This document shows positions 31,290-41,444 of a stretch of DNA of 64,000 nucleotides, piece after piece. The stretch's first letter is position 1, and every line of letters begins with the position of its first letter. Source of the stretch: Symbiopectobacterium purcellii (lineage in GTDB: Bacteria; Pseudomonadota; Gammaproteobacteria; Enterobacterales; Enterobacteriaceae). The notes beneath the pieces are model-generated. The model had not been told where the DNA came from, made no database searches, and worked only from the letters and a program-made list of their open reading frames with translations. Made by a program: the position numbers and the translations under genes. The stretch lies in the NCBI RefSeq assembly GCF_019797845.1, contig NZ_CP081864.1, positions 1,240,001 to 1,304,000 on the forward strand, given 5' to 3'.

Positions 31290-31508
31290 GCTTATCTCCT
31301 TCGTTGAGTTTTGATAGTAATTTTTATGGCAGAGAGTCGTGAATCATAAAGCGTTCTTGTTTGATGAATGGTATTTTTTGAGCAGTAATATGTTATTTCC
31401 CCGATGCAAGGCTAACGTCGTCTCAATGGCATGTGCTGTAAGTGGAAAGCTCAGGTGCTCTTTCTGTCAACGTGATATAAAAGTCGGCAGGTTATGACCG
31501 GGGGGAAT

Positions 31509-31539
31509 AGCCGACGATCCTGAATCAGGACAACCGGCT
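31509..31539 (-). terminator. Possible terminator hairpin downstream of speG
   Basis: AGCCG / CGGCT outer arms enclose an inner GATCCTGAATCAGGAC hairpin, 30 bp downstream of the speG stop. No strong T tract is present, so this is tentative. Confidence 0.35.
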
Positions 31540-31568
31540 TTAAATCGAAGATTTAGATAAGTAACCTG

Positions 31569-32144
31569 TTAGCGTGTAATATCGGCTTCCGGTGACGGTT
31601 TTTCTGACGCCGCATTCGCTTTATACCGCTCCATATACTGGTGCTGGAAAACGCACATGCGAATGGTATTGCGGTATTCGCCGTTGATGAAAAACTCGTG
31701 GCGCAATTCGGCTTCGACTTCAAAGCCCAGCTTGGCATAAATATGGATAGCCTTGGTGTTCTCTTTATCGACAATCAGGTACAGCTTGTACAAATTCAGC
31801 ACGGAAAACCCATAATCCATTGCCAGCTTGGCGGCGGCACTGGCATAACCACGCCCCTGATAGGCAGGGTCGATAATAATCTGGAATTCAGCGCGGCGGT
31901 GGATATGGTTGATTTCCACCAACTCGACCAGACCTACCCGATTTTTTTCAAACTCGATGATAAAGCGCCGCTCGCTTTGGTCGTGAATGTGCTTGTCGTA
32001 GAGATCGCACAATTCCACAAAGGCTTCATAGGGCTCTTCAAACCAATAACGCATCACGCTGGCATTATTATCCAACTGATGGACAAAATTGAGATCCTCT
32101 TGTTCCAGAGGCCGTAAACGCACGATATTGCTCGCGCCAGACAT
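31569..32144 (-). CDS. speG: Spermidine N1-acetyltransferase
   Basis: GNAT-fold enzyme that acetylates spermidine to prevent polyamine toxicity. 191 residues from the ATG at 32144, preceded by a strong GGGAGGAAAC ribosome site; upstream in-frame starts extend into sequence unlike SpeG. Family segments include [19 protein letters not shown], the acetyl-CoA loop [24 protein letters not shown] and [15 protein letters not shown]. The gene is monocistronic. Confidence 0.95.
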   Translation of the reverse strand: MSGASNIVRLRPLEQEDLNFVHQLDNNASVMRYWFEEPYEAFVELCDLYDKHIHDQSERRFIIEFEKNRVGLVELVEINHIHRRAEFQIIIDPAYQGRGYASAAAKLAMDYGFSVLNLYKLYLIVDKENTKAIHIYAKLGFEVEAELRHEFFINGEYRNTIRMCVFQHQYMERYKANAASEKPSPEADITR

Positions 32145-32237
32145 GTTTCCTCCCATTACCTGTTTGCCACATGGCAACACGATGAGTATAGCCTGCTTTG
32201 TTCGCAGAACCACCGTTTGCGAGGGGGAAGGTAATAA

Positions 32238-32270
32238 CCGCGCCCTTATCGTTAAGATCACAGGGCGCGG
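32238..32270 (-). terminator. Hairpin downstream of the TonB-receptor gene
   Basis: Perfect 9-bp stem CCGCGCCCT / AGGGCGCGG with a 15-nt loop, 11 bp after the receptor stop codon. On the minus strand it is followed by TTATTACC, only weakly T-rich. Confidence 0.5.
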
Positions 32271-32280
32271 CATAGCGCGA

Positions 32281-34401
32281 TTAAAAATCTACGCTGGCGC
32301 GCAGCAGCACCTGACGTGGTTCACCCACCGCCACGCGCAGGTTGTTGCCGCTGGACGGGTAGTAGGTTTTATCAAACAGGTTCTTCACGTTCATCTGCCA
32401 TTTTACCTTGTAGCCATTAAACGGCACGGTATAGGCTACAAAAGCGTCAGCAACGGTGTAATCATCGAGGTAGAAGCTGTTGGCCGCATCTCCCGCACGA
32501 CGACCGACGTAGCGAGCACCGGCACCTGCGCGCAGGTCGTCTCCGGCATGCCAGCCAAGCGACCCGAAATCTTGCGTCAGGAACAGCGCGGCAGTGTGGC
32601 GAGCGGCGTTAGTCATTTCGTTACCGTTATTTTTCGGATCGGCCACCACACGCGCATCAGTAAAGGCGTAACTACCGATCAGGCTCAGGGAATCGGTGAG
32701 CTTACCGGCCATGTCCAGCTCAATACCCTGTGAATGTACTTTGCCTGAGGTGCGTGTCACTGTTTCAGTGCCGATGGTTTCATCCACCATCACGTTACGT
32801 TTCACGATATCGAACAGCGCCAGGTTAGCGGTGATACGGTCCGGCAGATCGATTTTGGTGCCCACTTCATAAGAACGGCCCAGTTCAGGAGGAAGTGCGC
32901 CGATTTGAGTGGCAATAGATGAATTGGGTTTGAACGATTCGCTGTAGCTGGCGTAGAGCGAACTGTTCGGTGTCAGGCTGTAGATAACGCCGGTGCGTGG
33001 TACCAGGCGGTGGTAGGAACCGTCGGTGTTGGTGACAAATGGGCGGCCTTTGCCTGCCATGACATCAAAGCTGTCGTAGCGTAACCCGCCCAGCAACTGC
33101 CAGCGTTCGTTCAGGCGCAGGGTGTCTTGCACGAAAAAGCCGGTGCTGTCGATATTCTCACGCTGGTCGCTGTCTTTGGCGCTGACTGTGGTGGACGCGG
33201 GCAGGGTGCCGTAGACCGGGTTGTAAATGTTGAAACCTGACGTTGCTGTGCCACGGATCATGTCGCCACGGAAGGTACGATCGGCTTCATAATCAACACC
33301 AAACAGCAGTTGATGGTTGATGCGTCCCCAGTCTACATCGCCATTCAGGGTCAGTTGGACGATTTGCGCCTGGCTGCGAGCGTCTGCCGTTGCATCCGCT
33401 TGACGGGTGAGTATTCCGGTCGCCGCGTTGAATTTGGTGGCGCGCGCCTGATTGTCGCTATAGCGGTTACGTGCATAGGAGTAGGCGAGGTTGCTTTTCC
33501 AGCGATCGTTAAGCGTTCGCTCCATCTGGAGCGTCACGGTGTCCTGATCGCCGCGCGTGGCGTTGTAATGCTCGTCAAAGCGGCGGTCGCGCGGTGTATT
33601 GACCGGCTTGCCGGTATTGGGATTGATGATGGTGCCGCGATCGAACGGTGTCAGGTATTCCTGATGTTCATAGGCAAGGCGCACCGTGGTGTCATCGCCA
33701 TACCACATCACCGACGGTGCAACGGTGGTTTGGCGTTTGCGGCCAAAATTGCGCCAGTAATCGGTTTCACCGTGATCGACCAGCATGCGGTAAGCGAGAC
33801 CGTTGTCCCCCAGTGGGCCGGTGACATCCACCTGACCGCCGCCCCCGTTAAAGCTGCTTTGCCAGCCTTCGATATGGGTTTTTTGAACCAGTTCCGGTTT
33901 TTTGCTGATGATATTGATTATGCCGCCGGGTTCACCCATGCCGTACAGCATCGAGGCGGGGCCTTTGAGGACCTCAACGCGGTCGCTGGTGGGGGTGAAG
34001 TTGCGGGCCTGAATCGAACGAATGCCATCGCGAAACAGCGACCCATCGCGATTGTCGCCAAATCCACGTTTGATCACCGCATCCTTCGTCCCCCCAAGCG
34101 TGTTGGCTTGGGTAATACCGCTGATGCTGTACAGCGCGTCGTCCAGCGTGCGTGCCGCCTGATCGCGTAATACCTGCGGCGGCACAACGTTAACCGCCTG
34201 CGGCACGTCGAGCAGACGAGCTTCGGTGCGGGTGCCCGTCACGCTTTTGTGCGGCTGATAGCTGCTGTCTGTATCGGCGGCGGCGCGGTCAGATTGGGTG
34301 ACCACCATGGTATCTTCCTGCGCGCTCGATGAGGAAGCGTGCGAACCCAGTGGCAACAACGCGATAAGTGGCCAGCCGCGACGGATAAAATTAGCGTTCA
34401 T
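32281..34401 (-). CDS. TonB-dependent siderophore receptor
   Basis: Outer-membrane ferric-siderophore receptor, 706 residues from the ATG at 34401. Signal peptide, then a TonB-box-like DTMVVTQ, a plug domain (about 60-170, with [16 protein letters not shown] and [20 protein letters not shown]) and a 22-strand barrel ending RASVDF with the terminal Phe. It resembles the FhuE/FpvA/FoxA group of hydroxamate-type receptors, but the ligand cannot be read from sequence. Its start overlaps the end of the upstream binding-protein gene by 11 bp, so the two are co-transcribed, probably under Fur. Confidence 0.9.
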   Translation of the reverse strand: MNANFIRRGWPLIALLPLGSHASSSSAQEDTMVVTQSDRAAADTDSSYQPHKSVTGTRTEARLLDVPQAVNVVPPQVLRDQAARTLDDALYSISGITQANTLGGTKDAVIKRGFGDNRDGSLFRDGIRSIQARNFTPTSDRVEVLKGPASMLYGMGEPGGIINIISKKPELVQKTHIEGWQSSFNGGGGQVDVTGPLGDNGLAYRMLVDHGETDYWRNFGRKRQTTVAPSVMWYGDDTTVRLAYEHQEYLTPFDRGTIINPNTGKPVNTPRDRRFDEHYNATRGDQDTVTLQMERTLNDRWKSNLAYSYARNRYSDNQARATKFNAATGILTRQADATADARSQAQIVQLTLNGDVDWGRINHQLLFGVDYEADRTFRGDMIRGTATSGFNIYNPVYGTLPASTTVSAKDSDQRENIDSTGFFVQDTLRLNERWQLLGGLRYDSFDVMAGKGRPFVTNTDGSYHRLVPRTGVIYSLTPNSSLYASYSESFKPNSSIATQIGALPPELGRSYEVGTKIDLPDRITANLALFDIVKRNVMVDETIGTETVTRTSGKVHSQGIELDMAGKLTDSLSLIGSYAFTDARVVADPKNNGNEMTNAARHTAALFLTQDFGSLGWHAGDDLRAGAGARYVGRRAGDAANSFYLDDYTVADAFVAYTVPFNGYKVKWQMNVKNLFDKTYYPSSGNNLRVAVGEPRQVLLRASVDF

Positions 34402-35515
34402 GTGCGATGTGACTCCAGAATGTCCCTGAAAATTCAATAGGTAAGAATTGTTGGTAGAGTTGTTTTAAGGTGTCTTGCGGTTGCAGATCGGCAAACAGAT
34501 CGGGGTAAAGCGCTTTGGCAAACATCTCCACCATCACCACGTGATACGGGCTTAGGTAGAAGTTGTGCCACATACTCCAGGCGCGCCCCTGCTGCACGGC
34601 ACGAAGGTGTGACAGAATGGGTTCGTGTTGTAGCAGGGTGGTAAAACTGTTTTGCGCTTGCTGCTCGGAAACGTCCGGGCCCAGCATCAGCGTTGAGAAC
34701 CGCTTTCCTTCTGGCCCCGCCATGCCTGTGGCGATGTAGACATTCGGGTTGGCTGCCAGCACTTTTTCCGGGTTGAGTTCACCGTAGACGCGCTGAATAC
34801 TGTCGGCTGCAATGTTATCGCCACCCGCAAAGGCTAACAGTTCACCGAGATTGCCACCGACCGCCGTGGTACAGCAGGTATCGCGGCGACCCAGATGCAG
34901 GTGCAACATCACGGTAGGCTTTTGCCCGTGATAGTGTGCCAGCCGTTGCGAAATGGCATCCATATGCTGCTGATAAAACGCGCTGAACGTGGCGGCACGC
35001 TCAGTGCGGTTCAGCACCTCGCCGAGTAAACGGATGCTGGGCAGGGTGTTTTTCAACAGTTCGACGCGCAGATCGACATAAATCACCGGGATGCCTGCGC
35101 GTTCAAGCGTTTGTTGTAGCGCCTCATCTTCCGTCGACGTTTTAGCCAGGCGCGGCAGGATGACCAGATCGGGCTTTAACGGCAGAATGGCTTCGGCATT
35201 CAGTGTGCGTGGGCCCCCATCGCCAAGACGCGGGATTTGTGCAATGGCAGGAAACGCAGCGGTGTATTTTTCCCAGCTTTGCGCATCGTAACGCGGCAGA
35301 TCGCCGGGCCAGCCTACCACTCGCTGTGCCGGATTGCCGGGTTCCAGCAACGCAAGGGTATAGAGCAAACGGCTTTCGCCAAGAAAGAGGCGTGAAGGAT
35401 TATCGGGAATCGCTACCTGGCGCCCCAGCAGATCGGTAACGGTCTTTCCCCAGGCGGTGGTGTTCGCCAACAGCAGCATGACCAGTAACGCTTTGGTCAG
35501 GAATAACGCACGCAT
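34391..35515 (-). CDS. Periplasmic iron-siderophore ABC substrate-binding protein
   Basis: FecB/BtuF-like class III binding protein, 374 residues. The signal peptide is MRALFLTKALLVMLLLANTTAWG, followed by VTDLLGRQVAIPDNPSRL, PLKPDLVILPRLA and NPEKVLAANPNVYIATG. The ATG at 35515 has an AGAGGG ribosome site 5 bp upstream; the ATG at 35530 has none. No permease or ATPase gene is adjacent, so it must use a transporter encoded elsewhere. First gene of a two-gene unit with the TonB receptor. Confidence 0.85.
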   Translation of the reverse strand: MRALFLTKALLVMLLLANTTAWGKTVTDLLGRQVAIPDNPSRLFLGESRLLYTLALLEPGNPAQRVVGWPGDLPRYDAQSWEKYTAAFPAIAQIPRLGDGGPRTLNAEAILPLKPDLVILPRLAKTSTEDEALQQTLERAGIPVIYVDLRVELLKNTLPSIRLLGEVLNRTERAATFSAFYQQHMDAISQRLAHYHGQKPTVMLHLHLGRRDTCCTTAVGGNLGELLAFAGGDNIAADSIQRVYGELNPEKVLAANPNVYIATGMAGPEGKRFSTLMLGPDVSEQQAQNSFTTLLQHEPILSHLRAVQQGRAWSMWHNFYLSPYHVVMVEMFAKALYPDLFADLQPQDTLKQLYQQFLPIEFSGTFWSHIAHER

Positions 35516-35559
35516 AGTCGCCCTCTGCATAAAATCGAGCAGGGGAAGTTAATGAGTAT

Positions 35560-35578
35560 GAGAGTGATTATCAATAAT
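35560..35578 (-). promoter_or_regulatory. Putative Fur box for the iron-uptake pair
   Basis: GAGAGTGATTATCAATAAT matches the 19-bp Fur consensus GATAATGATAATCATTATC at 13 positions, including the central TGAT-n-ATCA. It lies about 45 bp upstream of the binding-protein start, in an AT-rich promoter region. Confidence 0.65.
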
Positions 35579-35723
35579 GCTAAGGCGGGGAAAGTGCGAC
35601 AAAAAAATAATGTTGTTTTATATCATTAGGATGGTAATAATTTTGTAAATAAATAAAGTGTCGTTCAATGGGAACTTTCAGGGCGGCAGGGTTCTGCCGC
35701 CTGAACGTCAATGGGGATTTCCG

Positions 35724-36362
35724 CTATTCGGCAGCGTAGCCCTGTTTGGGAATACGCACGCCGTCAAGCCAGGCTTCGCCCTCGCGCATTTTAAGACGCC
35801 CTTCGGCAAACCAGTTCACCACCAGTGGATAGATGGTGTGTTCCTGGGTTTGTACCCGAGCGGCGAGCACTTCTTCCGTATCATCACTATACACCGGGAC
35901 CTTGGCTTGCAGAATCAGAGGGCCGCCATCCAGTTCGTCAGTCACGAAATGAACCGAGGTGCCATGTTCCTTATCGCCCTTTTCCAGCGCTTTACGGTGG
36001 GTATGCAGGCCCGGGTACTTGGGCAGTAGGGAAGGGTGGATATTCAGCATTTTGCCTGCAAACAGCGCAACGAACTCCGGGCTGAGGATGCGCATATAAC
36101 CTGCCAGTACCACCAGGTCCGGCTGGTATTGCGCCATCTCTTCTGCCATTGCGGCGTCAAAGGCGGCTCGGTCAGCAAACCCTTGCGGGTCGATGACATG
36201 AGCCGGAATGTCGGCTTCTTGCGCCAGCACCAGACCATAGGCTTCTGGATTGTTGCTGAACACGGCCGCGATATTCGCTTTGACGCGCTTGCGCGCGCAG
36301 GCGTCAATCAACGCCTGCAAGTTGCTTCCTTGACCTGAGAGCAAGACAACGATGTTTTTCAT
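35724..36362 (-). CDS. purN: Phosphoribosylglycinamide formyltransferase 1
   Basis: Transfers a formyl group from 10-formyl-THF to GAR in purine synthesis. 212 residues, same size class as E. coli PurN. SGQGSNLQALID is the phosphate-binding loop. The catalytic His lies in NIHPSLLPKYPGLHTH, and VTDELDGGPLI carries the catalytic Asp. It follows purM with a one-base start/stop overlap, the usual purMN operon. Confidence 0.97.
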   Translation of the reverse strand: MKNIVVLLSGQGSNLQALIDACARKRVKANIAAVFSNNPEAYGLVLAQEADIPAHVIDPQGFADRAAFDAAMAEEMAQYQPDLVVLAGYMRILSPEFVALFAGKMLNIHPSLLPKYPGLHTHRKALEKGDKEHGTSVHFVTDELDGGPLILQAKVPVYSDDTEEVLAARVQTQEHTIYPLVVNWFAEGRLKMREGEAWLDGVRIPKQGYAAE

Positions 36363-37399
36363 TAATTAATGACCACTGCGTCTCCGGCGTTAGCGGGTTG
36401 AATAACGCCAATTTTCCATGCGGTTTCACCCTGGCTAGTGAGGAATGCCACGGCTTCCTCTGCCTGTTCAGCAGGCAGTGCGATAATCATACCCACACCG
36501 CAGTTAAAAGTACGGTACATTTCGTGACGGCTGACGTTACCCGTCTGTTGCAGCCAGTTGAACACGGCGGGCCACTGCCAGCTGGATTCATCAATGTTGG
36601 CTTGCATGCCTTCCGGCAACACGCGCGGGATATTTTCCCAGAAACCGCCACCGGTCAGGTGAGCAATCGCGTGGACATCCACTTTTTCAATCAGCGCCAG
36701 AATAGATTTGACGTAGATTTTGGTCGGGGCCAGCAGATGATCGGCCAGCGATTTTCCTTCAAGCGTCGTCTGTTCCGGATCGGTTTGGCTTACTTCAAGA
36801 ATCTTACGTACCAGCGAATAGCCGTTAGAGTGTGGGCCACTGGCTGCCAGTGCGATCAGAGTATCACCTGCCTGCACCTTACTTCCGTCGATGATCTCTG
36901 ATTTTTCAACAACACCGACGCAAAAGCCCGCAACGTCGTAATCTTCACCGTGGTACATGCCGGGCATTTCAGCGGTTTCACCGCCGACCAGCGCACAGCC
37001 AGACTGCTTGCAGCCTTCGGCGATACCGGTGATCACGCTGGCGGCGGTATCGACATCCAGTTTCCCCGTGGCGTAGTAATCCAGAAAGAACAGCGGCTCG
37101 GCCCCTTGAACTACCAGGTCATTGACACACATGGCCACCAGATCGATACCGATGGTGTCGTGGCGTTTCAGAGCCATGGCAAGACGCAGCTTGGTGCCGA
37201 CCCCGTCAGTACCGGAAACCAGAACCGGTTCACGGTATTTTTGGGGCAAGGCGCACAGGGCACCGAAACCGCCCAGACCGCCCATCACTTCAGGACGGCG
37301 GGTTTGTTTCACTACGCCTTTAATACGGTCTACCAATGCGTTACCAGCATCAATATCCACGCCTGCGTCTTTGTAGCTAAGAGAGGTTTTGTCGGTCAC
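36362..37399 (-). CDS. purM: Phosphoribosylformylglycinamidine cyclo-ligase
   Basis: AIR synthetase, ATP-dependent closure of the imidazole ring in purine synthesis. 345 residues. Family segments: [57 protein letters not shown] and [16 protein letters not shown]. Heads purMN and is divergent from upp; a PurR box lies about 100 bp upstream. Confidence 0.98.
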   Translation of the reverse strand: MTDKTSLSYKDAGVDIDAGNALVDRIKGVVKQTRRPEVMGGLGGFGALCALPQKYREPVLVSGTDGVGTKLRLAMALKRHDTIGIDLVAMCVNDLVVQGAEPLFFLDYYATGKLDVDTAASVITGIAEGCKQSGCALVGGETAEMPGMYHGEDYDVAGFCVGVVEKSEIIDGSKVQAGDTLIALAASGPHSNGYSLVRKILEVSQTDPEQTTLEGKSLADHLLAPTKIYVKSILALIEKVDVHAIAHLTGGGFWENIPRVLPEGMQANIDESSWQWPAVFNWLQQTGNVSRHEMYRTFNCGVGMIIALPAEQAEEAVAFLTSQGETAWKIGVIQPANAGDAVVIN

Positions 37400-37497
37400 T
37401 GCGGAGTCCCCACGGAGAATACAATTGGTGGTGAGATAGCGAGCATATCCAGCCTGGTGGATCTACCCCTATCGAAGCGCGCTAATTCTAACAGCGA

Positions 37498-37513
37498 GAG
37501 CAATCGTTTGCGA
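37498..37513 (-). promoter_or_regulatory. PurR operator upstream of purMN
   Basis: GAGCAATCGTTTGCGA matches the PurR palindrome ACGCAAACGTTTGCGT at the core GCAA-n-CGTTTGCG. It is placed in the purM-upp divergent region, as expected for PurR repression of purMN. Confidence 0.8.
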
Positions 37514-37615
37514 GTGGTGTGTTGCCTGCTTTGCATTTTTCCTGTTCAATGAGAATTTCCCTGCCCGGTTGATCTGGATCAGGCTATAACCTGTAGCGCT
37601 TAAGCAAAAAAGCGG

Positions 37616-37637
37616 TATAATCCCGCGATTTTTTTTT
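37616..37637 (+). promoter_or_regulatory. UTP-responsive upp promoter (TATAAT then G-A-T9)
   Basis: A perfect -10 TATAAT (37616-37621) is followed after CCCGC by G-A and a run of nine T (37627-37637). E. coli upp starts at a GATTTTTTTTG sequence where UTP level sets reiterative transcription and start-site choice. The same arrangement here implies the same pyrimidine control. No good -35 is evident. Confidence 0.75.
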
Positions 37638-37718
37638 ATGATGGGCTGCCATGTTCGCCCTCGGCGCACCGATTCTGCGTCGTGAGGATATCCGTCCACT
37701 TTCTATAGGGGGAATAGA

Positions 37719-38344
37719 ATGAAGGTCGTCGAGGTTAAACACCCGCTCGTCAAACATAAGCTTGGCCTGATGCGTGAAAACGATATAAGTACAAAACGCT
37801 TTCGTGAACTGGCATCCGAAGTCGGCAGCTTATTGACCTATGAAGCCACGGCCGATCTGGTCACTGAAAAAGTGACTATCGAGGGCTGGTGCGGTCCGGT
37901 GGAAGTCGATCAGATCAAAGGCAAAAGATTACCGTGGTGCCGATCCTGCGTGCCGGTCTGGGTATGATGGAAGGGGTACTGGAAAACGTACCGAGTGCGC
38001 GTATCAGCGTGGTGGGTATGTACCGCAATGAAGAGACGCTGGAGCCAGTGCCTTACTTCCAGAAGCTGGTCTCCAACATTGATGAACGTATGGCGCTGGT
38101 GGTGGATCCCATGCTGGCAACCGGTGGTTCGATGATTGCCACTATCGATCTGCTGAAGAAAGCGGGTTGCCAGAGCATCAAGGTATTGGTGCTGGTGGCG
38201 GCTCCGGAAGGGATTGCCGCGCTGGAAAAAGCGCACCCTGACGTTGAGCTGTATACCGCCTCGGTCGACAAAGGGCTCAACGAGCATGGCTACATCATGC
38301 CGGGTCTTGGTGACGCGGGCGATAAGCTCTTTGGTACTAAATAA
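37719..38344 (+). pseudogene. upp: Uracil phosphoribosyltransferase, frameshifted
   Basis: Converts uracil and PRPP to UMP. The frame opens correctly ([20 protein letters not shown]) but shifts after DQIKGK, giving an 82-residue product ending [12 protein letters not shown]. The remaining homology ([14 protein letters not shown] to GDKLFGTK) continues in another frame to 38344, including the PRPP loop DPMLATGGS. The lesion is in an A run at 37923-37926: four A where five would give an intact 208-residue protein, exactly the E. coli length. The predicted product lacks the catalytic half. Confidence 0.92.
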
Positions 38345-38352
38345 GCCGTATC

Positions 38353-38380
38353 AGCCGACTGAGTAAGTCGGCTTTTTTTT
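38353..38380 (+). terminator. Intrinsic terminator after upp
   Basis: Eight-bp stem AGCCGACT / AGTCGGCT, 5-nt loop, then eight T. It separates upp from uraA, so uraA probably needs read-through or its own promoter; a TATAAT at 38440-38445 is a candidate -10. Confidence 0.92.
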
Positions 38381-38555
38381 GCGCCGGTTTCGCGGTGCAA
38401 CGCGTATGACGGTTTTTCACCCATATTTCGCACGATTTTTATAATCAGCCTCGCTTCCCTACGCGGTGACGCGTGGGGGCGGCTGGGCTGTGATAACGAT
38501 GCTGGACAAACCGGCTAACCACAACATCAAGTGACTTTTACAGAGGATATAAACG

Positions 38556-39854
38556 ATGACTCGTCGCGCCATCGGGGTGAGTGAACGACCCCCCTTGCTA
38601 CAAACCATCCCGCTGAGCTTCCAGCACCTGTTTGCCATGTTCGGCGCGACGGTGTTGGTGCCGATTCTGTTCAAAATCAACCCTGCGACCGTGCTGTTGT
38701 TCAACGGCATTGGCACGTTGCTCTATCTGTTTATCTGTAAGGGCAAAATCCCGGCATATCTGGGCTCCAGCTTTGCTTTTATTTCTCCGGTACTGTTGCT
38801 GCTGCCGCTGGGTTATGAAGTGGCGCTGGGCGGCTTTATCATGTGCGGCGTGCTGTTTTGCGTGGTGGCGCTGATTGTGCAACGCGCTGGCACTGGCTGG
38901 CTGGATGTGATTTTTCCCCCCGCGGCGATGGGGGCGATTGTTGCGGTCATCGGTCTGGAATTGGCCGGGGTTGCCGCGGGCATGGCCGGTCTGCTGCCTG
39001 CGGACGGCGTGTCAGTGGATAGCAAAACCGTGATCATTTCGCTGGTGACCTTAGGCGTTACCGTGCTGGGCTCTGTGTTGTTCCGTGGTTTTCTGGCTAT
39101 CATTCCGATTCTGATCGGCGTGCTGGTGGGTTATGGCCTGTCGTTTGCCATGGGCGTGGTGGATTTCGCGCCTATCGCTCAAGCGCACTGGTTTGCTCTG
39201 CCGACCTTCTATTCGCCGCGTTTTGAATGGTTTGCCATTCTGACCATTCTGCCTGCTGCGCTGGTAGTGATTGCGAAGCACGTGGGTCACCTGGTGGTTA
39301 CTGCCAATATCGTGAAAAAAGATCTGATGCGCGATCCTGGCTTGCATCGCTCGATGTTTGCCAACGGTCTTTCTACCATGATCTCCGGTTTCTTCGGTTC
39401 TACGCCGAATACCACTTACGGCGAAAACATTGGTGTGCTGGCGATCACCAAGGTCTACAGCACCTGGGTGATCGGCGGTGCGGCAATACTGGCGATTCTG
39501 CTCTCCTGTGTGGGCAAACTGGCGGCTGCGATTCAGGCGGTGCCGGTGCCGGTCATGGGCGGCGTTTCTCTGCTGCTGTACGGGGTAATCGGTGCTTCCG
39601 GTATTCGTGTGCTTATCGAATCCAAAGTGGATTACAACAAGGCACAAAACCTGATTCTGACCTCGGTTATCCTGATCATCGGGGTGAGCGGAGCGAAAGT
39701 GCACCTGGGCGCTGCTGAATTGAAAGGCATGGCATTAGCCACCGTAGTGGGTATTGCCCTGAGCCTGCTGTTCGCACTGATCAACCGTTTCAGAAGCGAA
39801 GAAGTGGTGTTGGATGCCGAAGATGATGCCGAGGAGACCTCGCGCGCGTCATAA
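38556..39854 (+). CDS. uraA: Uracil:proton symporter UraA, with Lys at the uracil-binding Glu241 position
   Basis: NCS2-family uracil permease, 432 residues with 14 transmembrane segments, very close to E. coli UraA. In E. coli the uracil site uses Glu241 (AEHVGHL) and Glu290 (TTYGENIG). Here Glu290 is present, but codon 241 (39276-39278) is AAG, reading IAKHVGHL, a Glu to Lys change. His245 is retained. This should disturb substrate binding and proton coupling, so the permease is probably impaired although the frame is intact. It follows the broken upp gene. Confidence 0.96.
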   Translation: MTRRAIGVSERPPLLQTIPLSFQHLFAMFGATVLVPILFKINPATVLLFNGIGTLLYLFICKGKIPAYLGSSFAFISPVLLLLPLGYEVALGGFIMCGVLFCVVALIVQRAGTGWLDVIFPPAAMGAIVAVIGLELAGVAAGMAGLLPADGVSVDSKTVIISLVTLGVTVLGSVLFRGFLAIIPILIGVLVGYGLSFAMGVVDFAPIAQAHWFALPTFYSPRFEWFAILTILPAALVVIAKHVGHLVVTANIVKKDLMRDPGLHRSMFANGLSTMISGFFGSTPNTTYGENIGVLAITKVYSTWVIGGAAILAILLSCVGKLAAAIQAVPVPVMGGVSLLLYGVIGASGIRVLIESKVDYNKAQNLILTSVILIIGVSGAKVHLGAAELKGMALATVVGIALSLLFALINRFRSEEVVLDAEDDAEETSRAS

Positions 39855-39870
39855 ATTGCGCATTGCTCTG

Positions 39871-39900
39871 GTTTCCGGGGATGGTATTATCCCCGGAAAC
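39871..39900. terminator. Strong hairpin after uraA
   Basis: Perfect 11-bp stem GTTTCCGGGGA / TCCCCGGAAAC with an 8-nt loop, 17 bp after the uraA stop. It is followed by A-rich rather than T-rich sequence on the plus strand. Confidence 0.6.
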
Positions 39901-39929
39901 AGAAAAAATATGACAAGGGATTGTTAATC

Positions 39930-41399
39930 ATGAAAAAAACAATATTGGCGTTGTTACTGGGTCTTTCGTGTTCTGCTTTTGCCCAAGAGGCTGATGACGC
40001 CGACAGGCTCTACGATCGCCTCGAACAGCAAGATAATACCGCGCTGACCGCTCTCACCGATTTGGCTAAACGTCAGGACCCTCATGCTCTCTCCCTACTG
40101 GGGTTTGTCTACGAGTTTGGCGTTTCCGTTCCCAAAAATATCCAACAGGCCATCGACTATTATCAGCAAGCGTGTGCGCTGGGTGGTGATTATGGTTGTT
40201 ATAACGCCGGGTATTTTTATCAATATGGCATCGGCGTGCCGCAGGATAACGCCCGGGCCAGCCAACTGCTGGAAAAGATTAATGCCGCAGATATTGATAT
40301 CGAAACGACCAAGTCGCTCGGGCACACCATTTATGAAGCCAAAGCCAAGGCTGAAACCGATGCAGAGATGCGCGCCCCGATCCTGAAATATGTTTCCCGC
40401 TATTTAAATACTGCCGATGACGAAACGCGTCGGATATTCAGCCGCCTCGGCTTGAGTAAAAGCGATACGTTACGGCTGGCAAAGCGTTGGGCACAGCAAG
40501 GCGATCCCAAAGTAAACTTCTACGTCGGCCATTTTTATAATTTTGGTTACTCCCCGATCAAAGAGAAAGACATCGAGGCGATGCGGTGGTTTCGCCGCGC
40601 CGCAGAGGGCGGAGAGCCGGACTCGCAGAATCTTCTTGGCCTGGCCTATCGCGAAGGTCGCTGGGGCGTCGATGCTAATGCGCAAGAGGCTGTCACCTGG
40701 TTTGAACGTGCCGCGCAGCAGGGCAATAAAGATGCCATGATCAATCTGGGAGAAATGTATTACACCGGTGAAGAGATTGACGTTGATTATGACAAGGCGC
40801 GAGCGCTGTTTACCCAGGCCTACGACAAAGGCGTATCGCGGGCGGCAAAATACCTCGCTTGGATCTATTACAACGGTCAGGGCGTGACCAGCGATTGCCA
40901 GAAGGCCTGGGAGTATCGTGAACGGGGGCGCACTGGCGAAACCAAAGTCAGCTATATGGCGCACTGCGTCAACGATAAGCGTGGGCGTGAAGAAAACCGC
41001 CAAACCTTGCCCGCCTTGGTGTTGAAAAACCAGTCGACCTTTCTCGGTGGCAACGGTGGCGCATTGAAATGTGAAAATCATTTTATCGTTGATACCAACA
41101 AACTTGCTGAAGTGGCCAACTTGCGCGTCGTCGTCACGCTAAAAAACCGCGAGGGTGCCAGCGGGCAATTCACGCTGGCGTTTGCCCCCTTTGGCATGAA
41201 CACCATGAACGAAACCCTGTACGGCAGGGAATACAGCTCCTTTCGTTCCGCCGAACTGGTTCCACAAAAAACCAAAGACTTTTGCCAGCCGGGTGACGTG
41301 ACATTCCAGATCGATTCCGCCACGGCGCGCATCAACGGACAGGAAAAAGATCTGCTGGCGACCGGGATTATCAAGCCCTATGTTCAACATGCCGGGTAA
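39930..41399 (+). CDS. Exported Sel1-repeat (TPR-like) protein
   Basis: 489 residues from the ATG at 39930, with an AAGGGA ribosome site. Signal peptide MKKTILALLLGLSCSAFA. The body has about six Sel1-like repeats, recognisable by alternating A..LG..Y..G and A..W...AA..G patterns (for example MRWFRRAAEGGEPDSQNLLG and INLGEMYYTGEEID). A C-terminal non-repeat domain (about 350-489) contains paired cysteines. Sel1 proteins usually mediate protein-protein contacts; the specific role is unknown. It lies between uraA and hda, where E. coli has no such gene. Confidence 0.8.
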   Translation: MKKTILALLLGLSCSAFAQEADDADRLYDRLEQQDNTALTALTDLAKRQDPHALSLLGFVYEFGVSVPKNIQQAIDYYQQACALGGDYGCYNAGYFYQYGIGVPQDNARASQLLEKINAADIDIETTKSLGHTIYEAKAKAETDAEMRAPILKYVSRYLNTADDETRRIFSRLGLSKSDTLRLAKRWAQQGDPKVNFYVGHFYNFGYSPIKEKDIEAMRWFRRAAEGGEPDSQNLLGLAYREGRWGVDANAQEAVTWFERAAQQGNKDAMINLGEMYYTGEEIDVDYDKARALFTQAYDKGVSRAAKYLAWIYYNGQGVTSDCQKAWEYRERGRTGETKVSYMAHCVNDKRGREENRQTLPALVLKNQSTFLGGNGGALKCENHFIVDTNKLAEVANLRVVVTLKNREGASGQFTLAFAPFGMNTMNETLYGREYSSFRSAELVPQKTKDFCQPGDVTFQIDSATARINGQEKDLLATGIIKPYVQHAG

Positions 41400-41444
41400 C
41401 CGTATTGCCTTAGGACAATTCGCCTGAACAGTGACGCAGCATCG

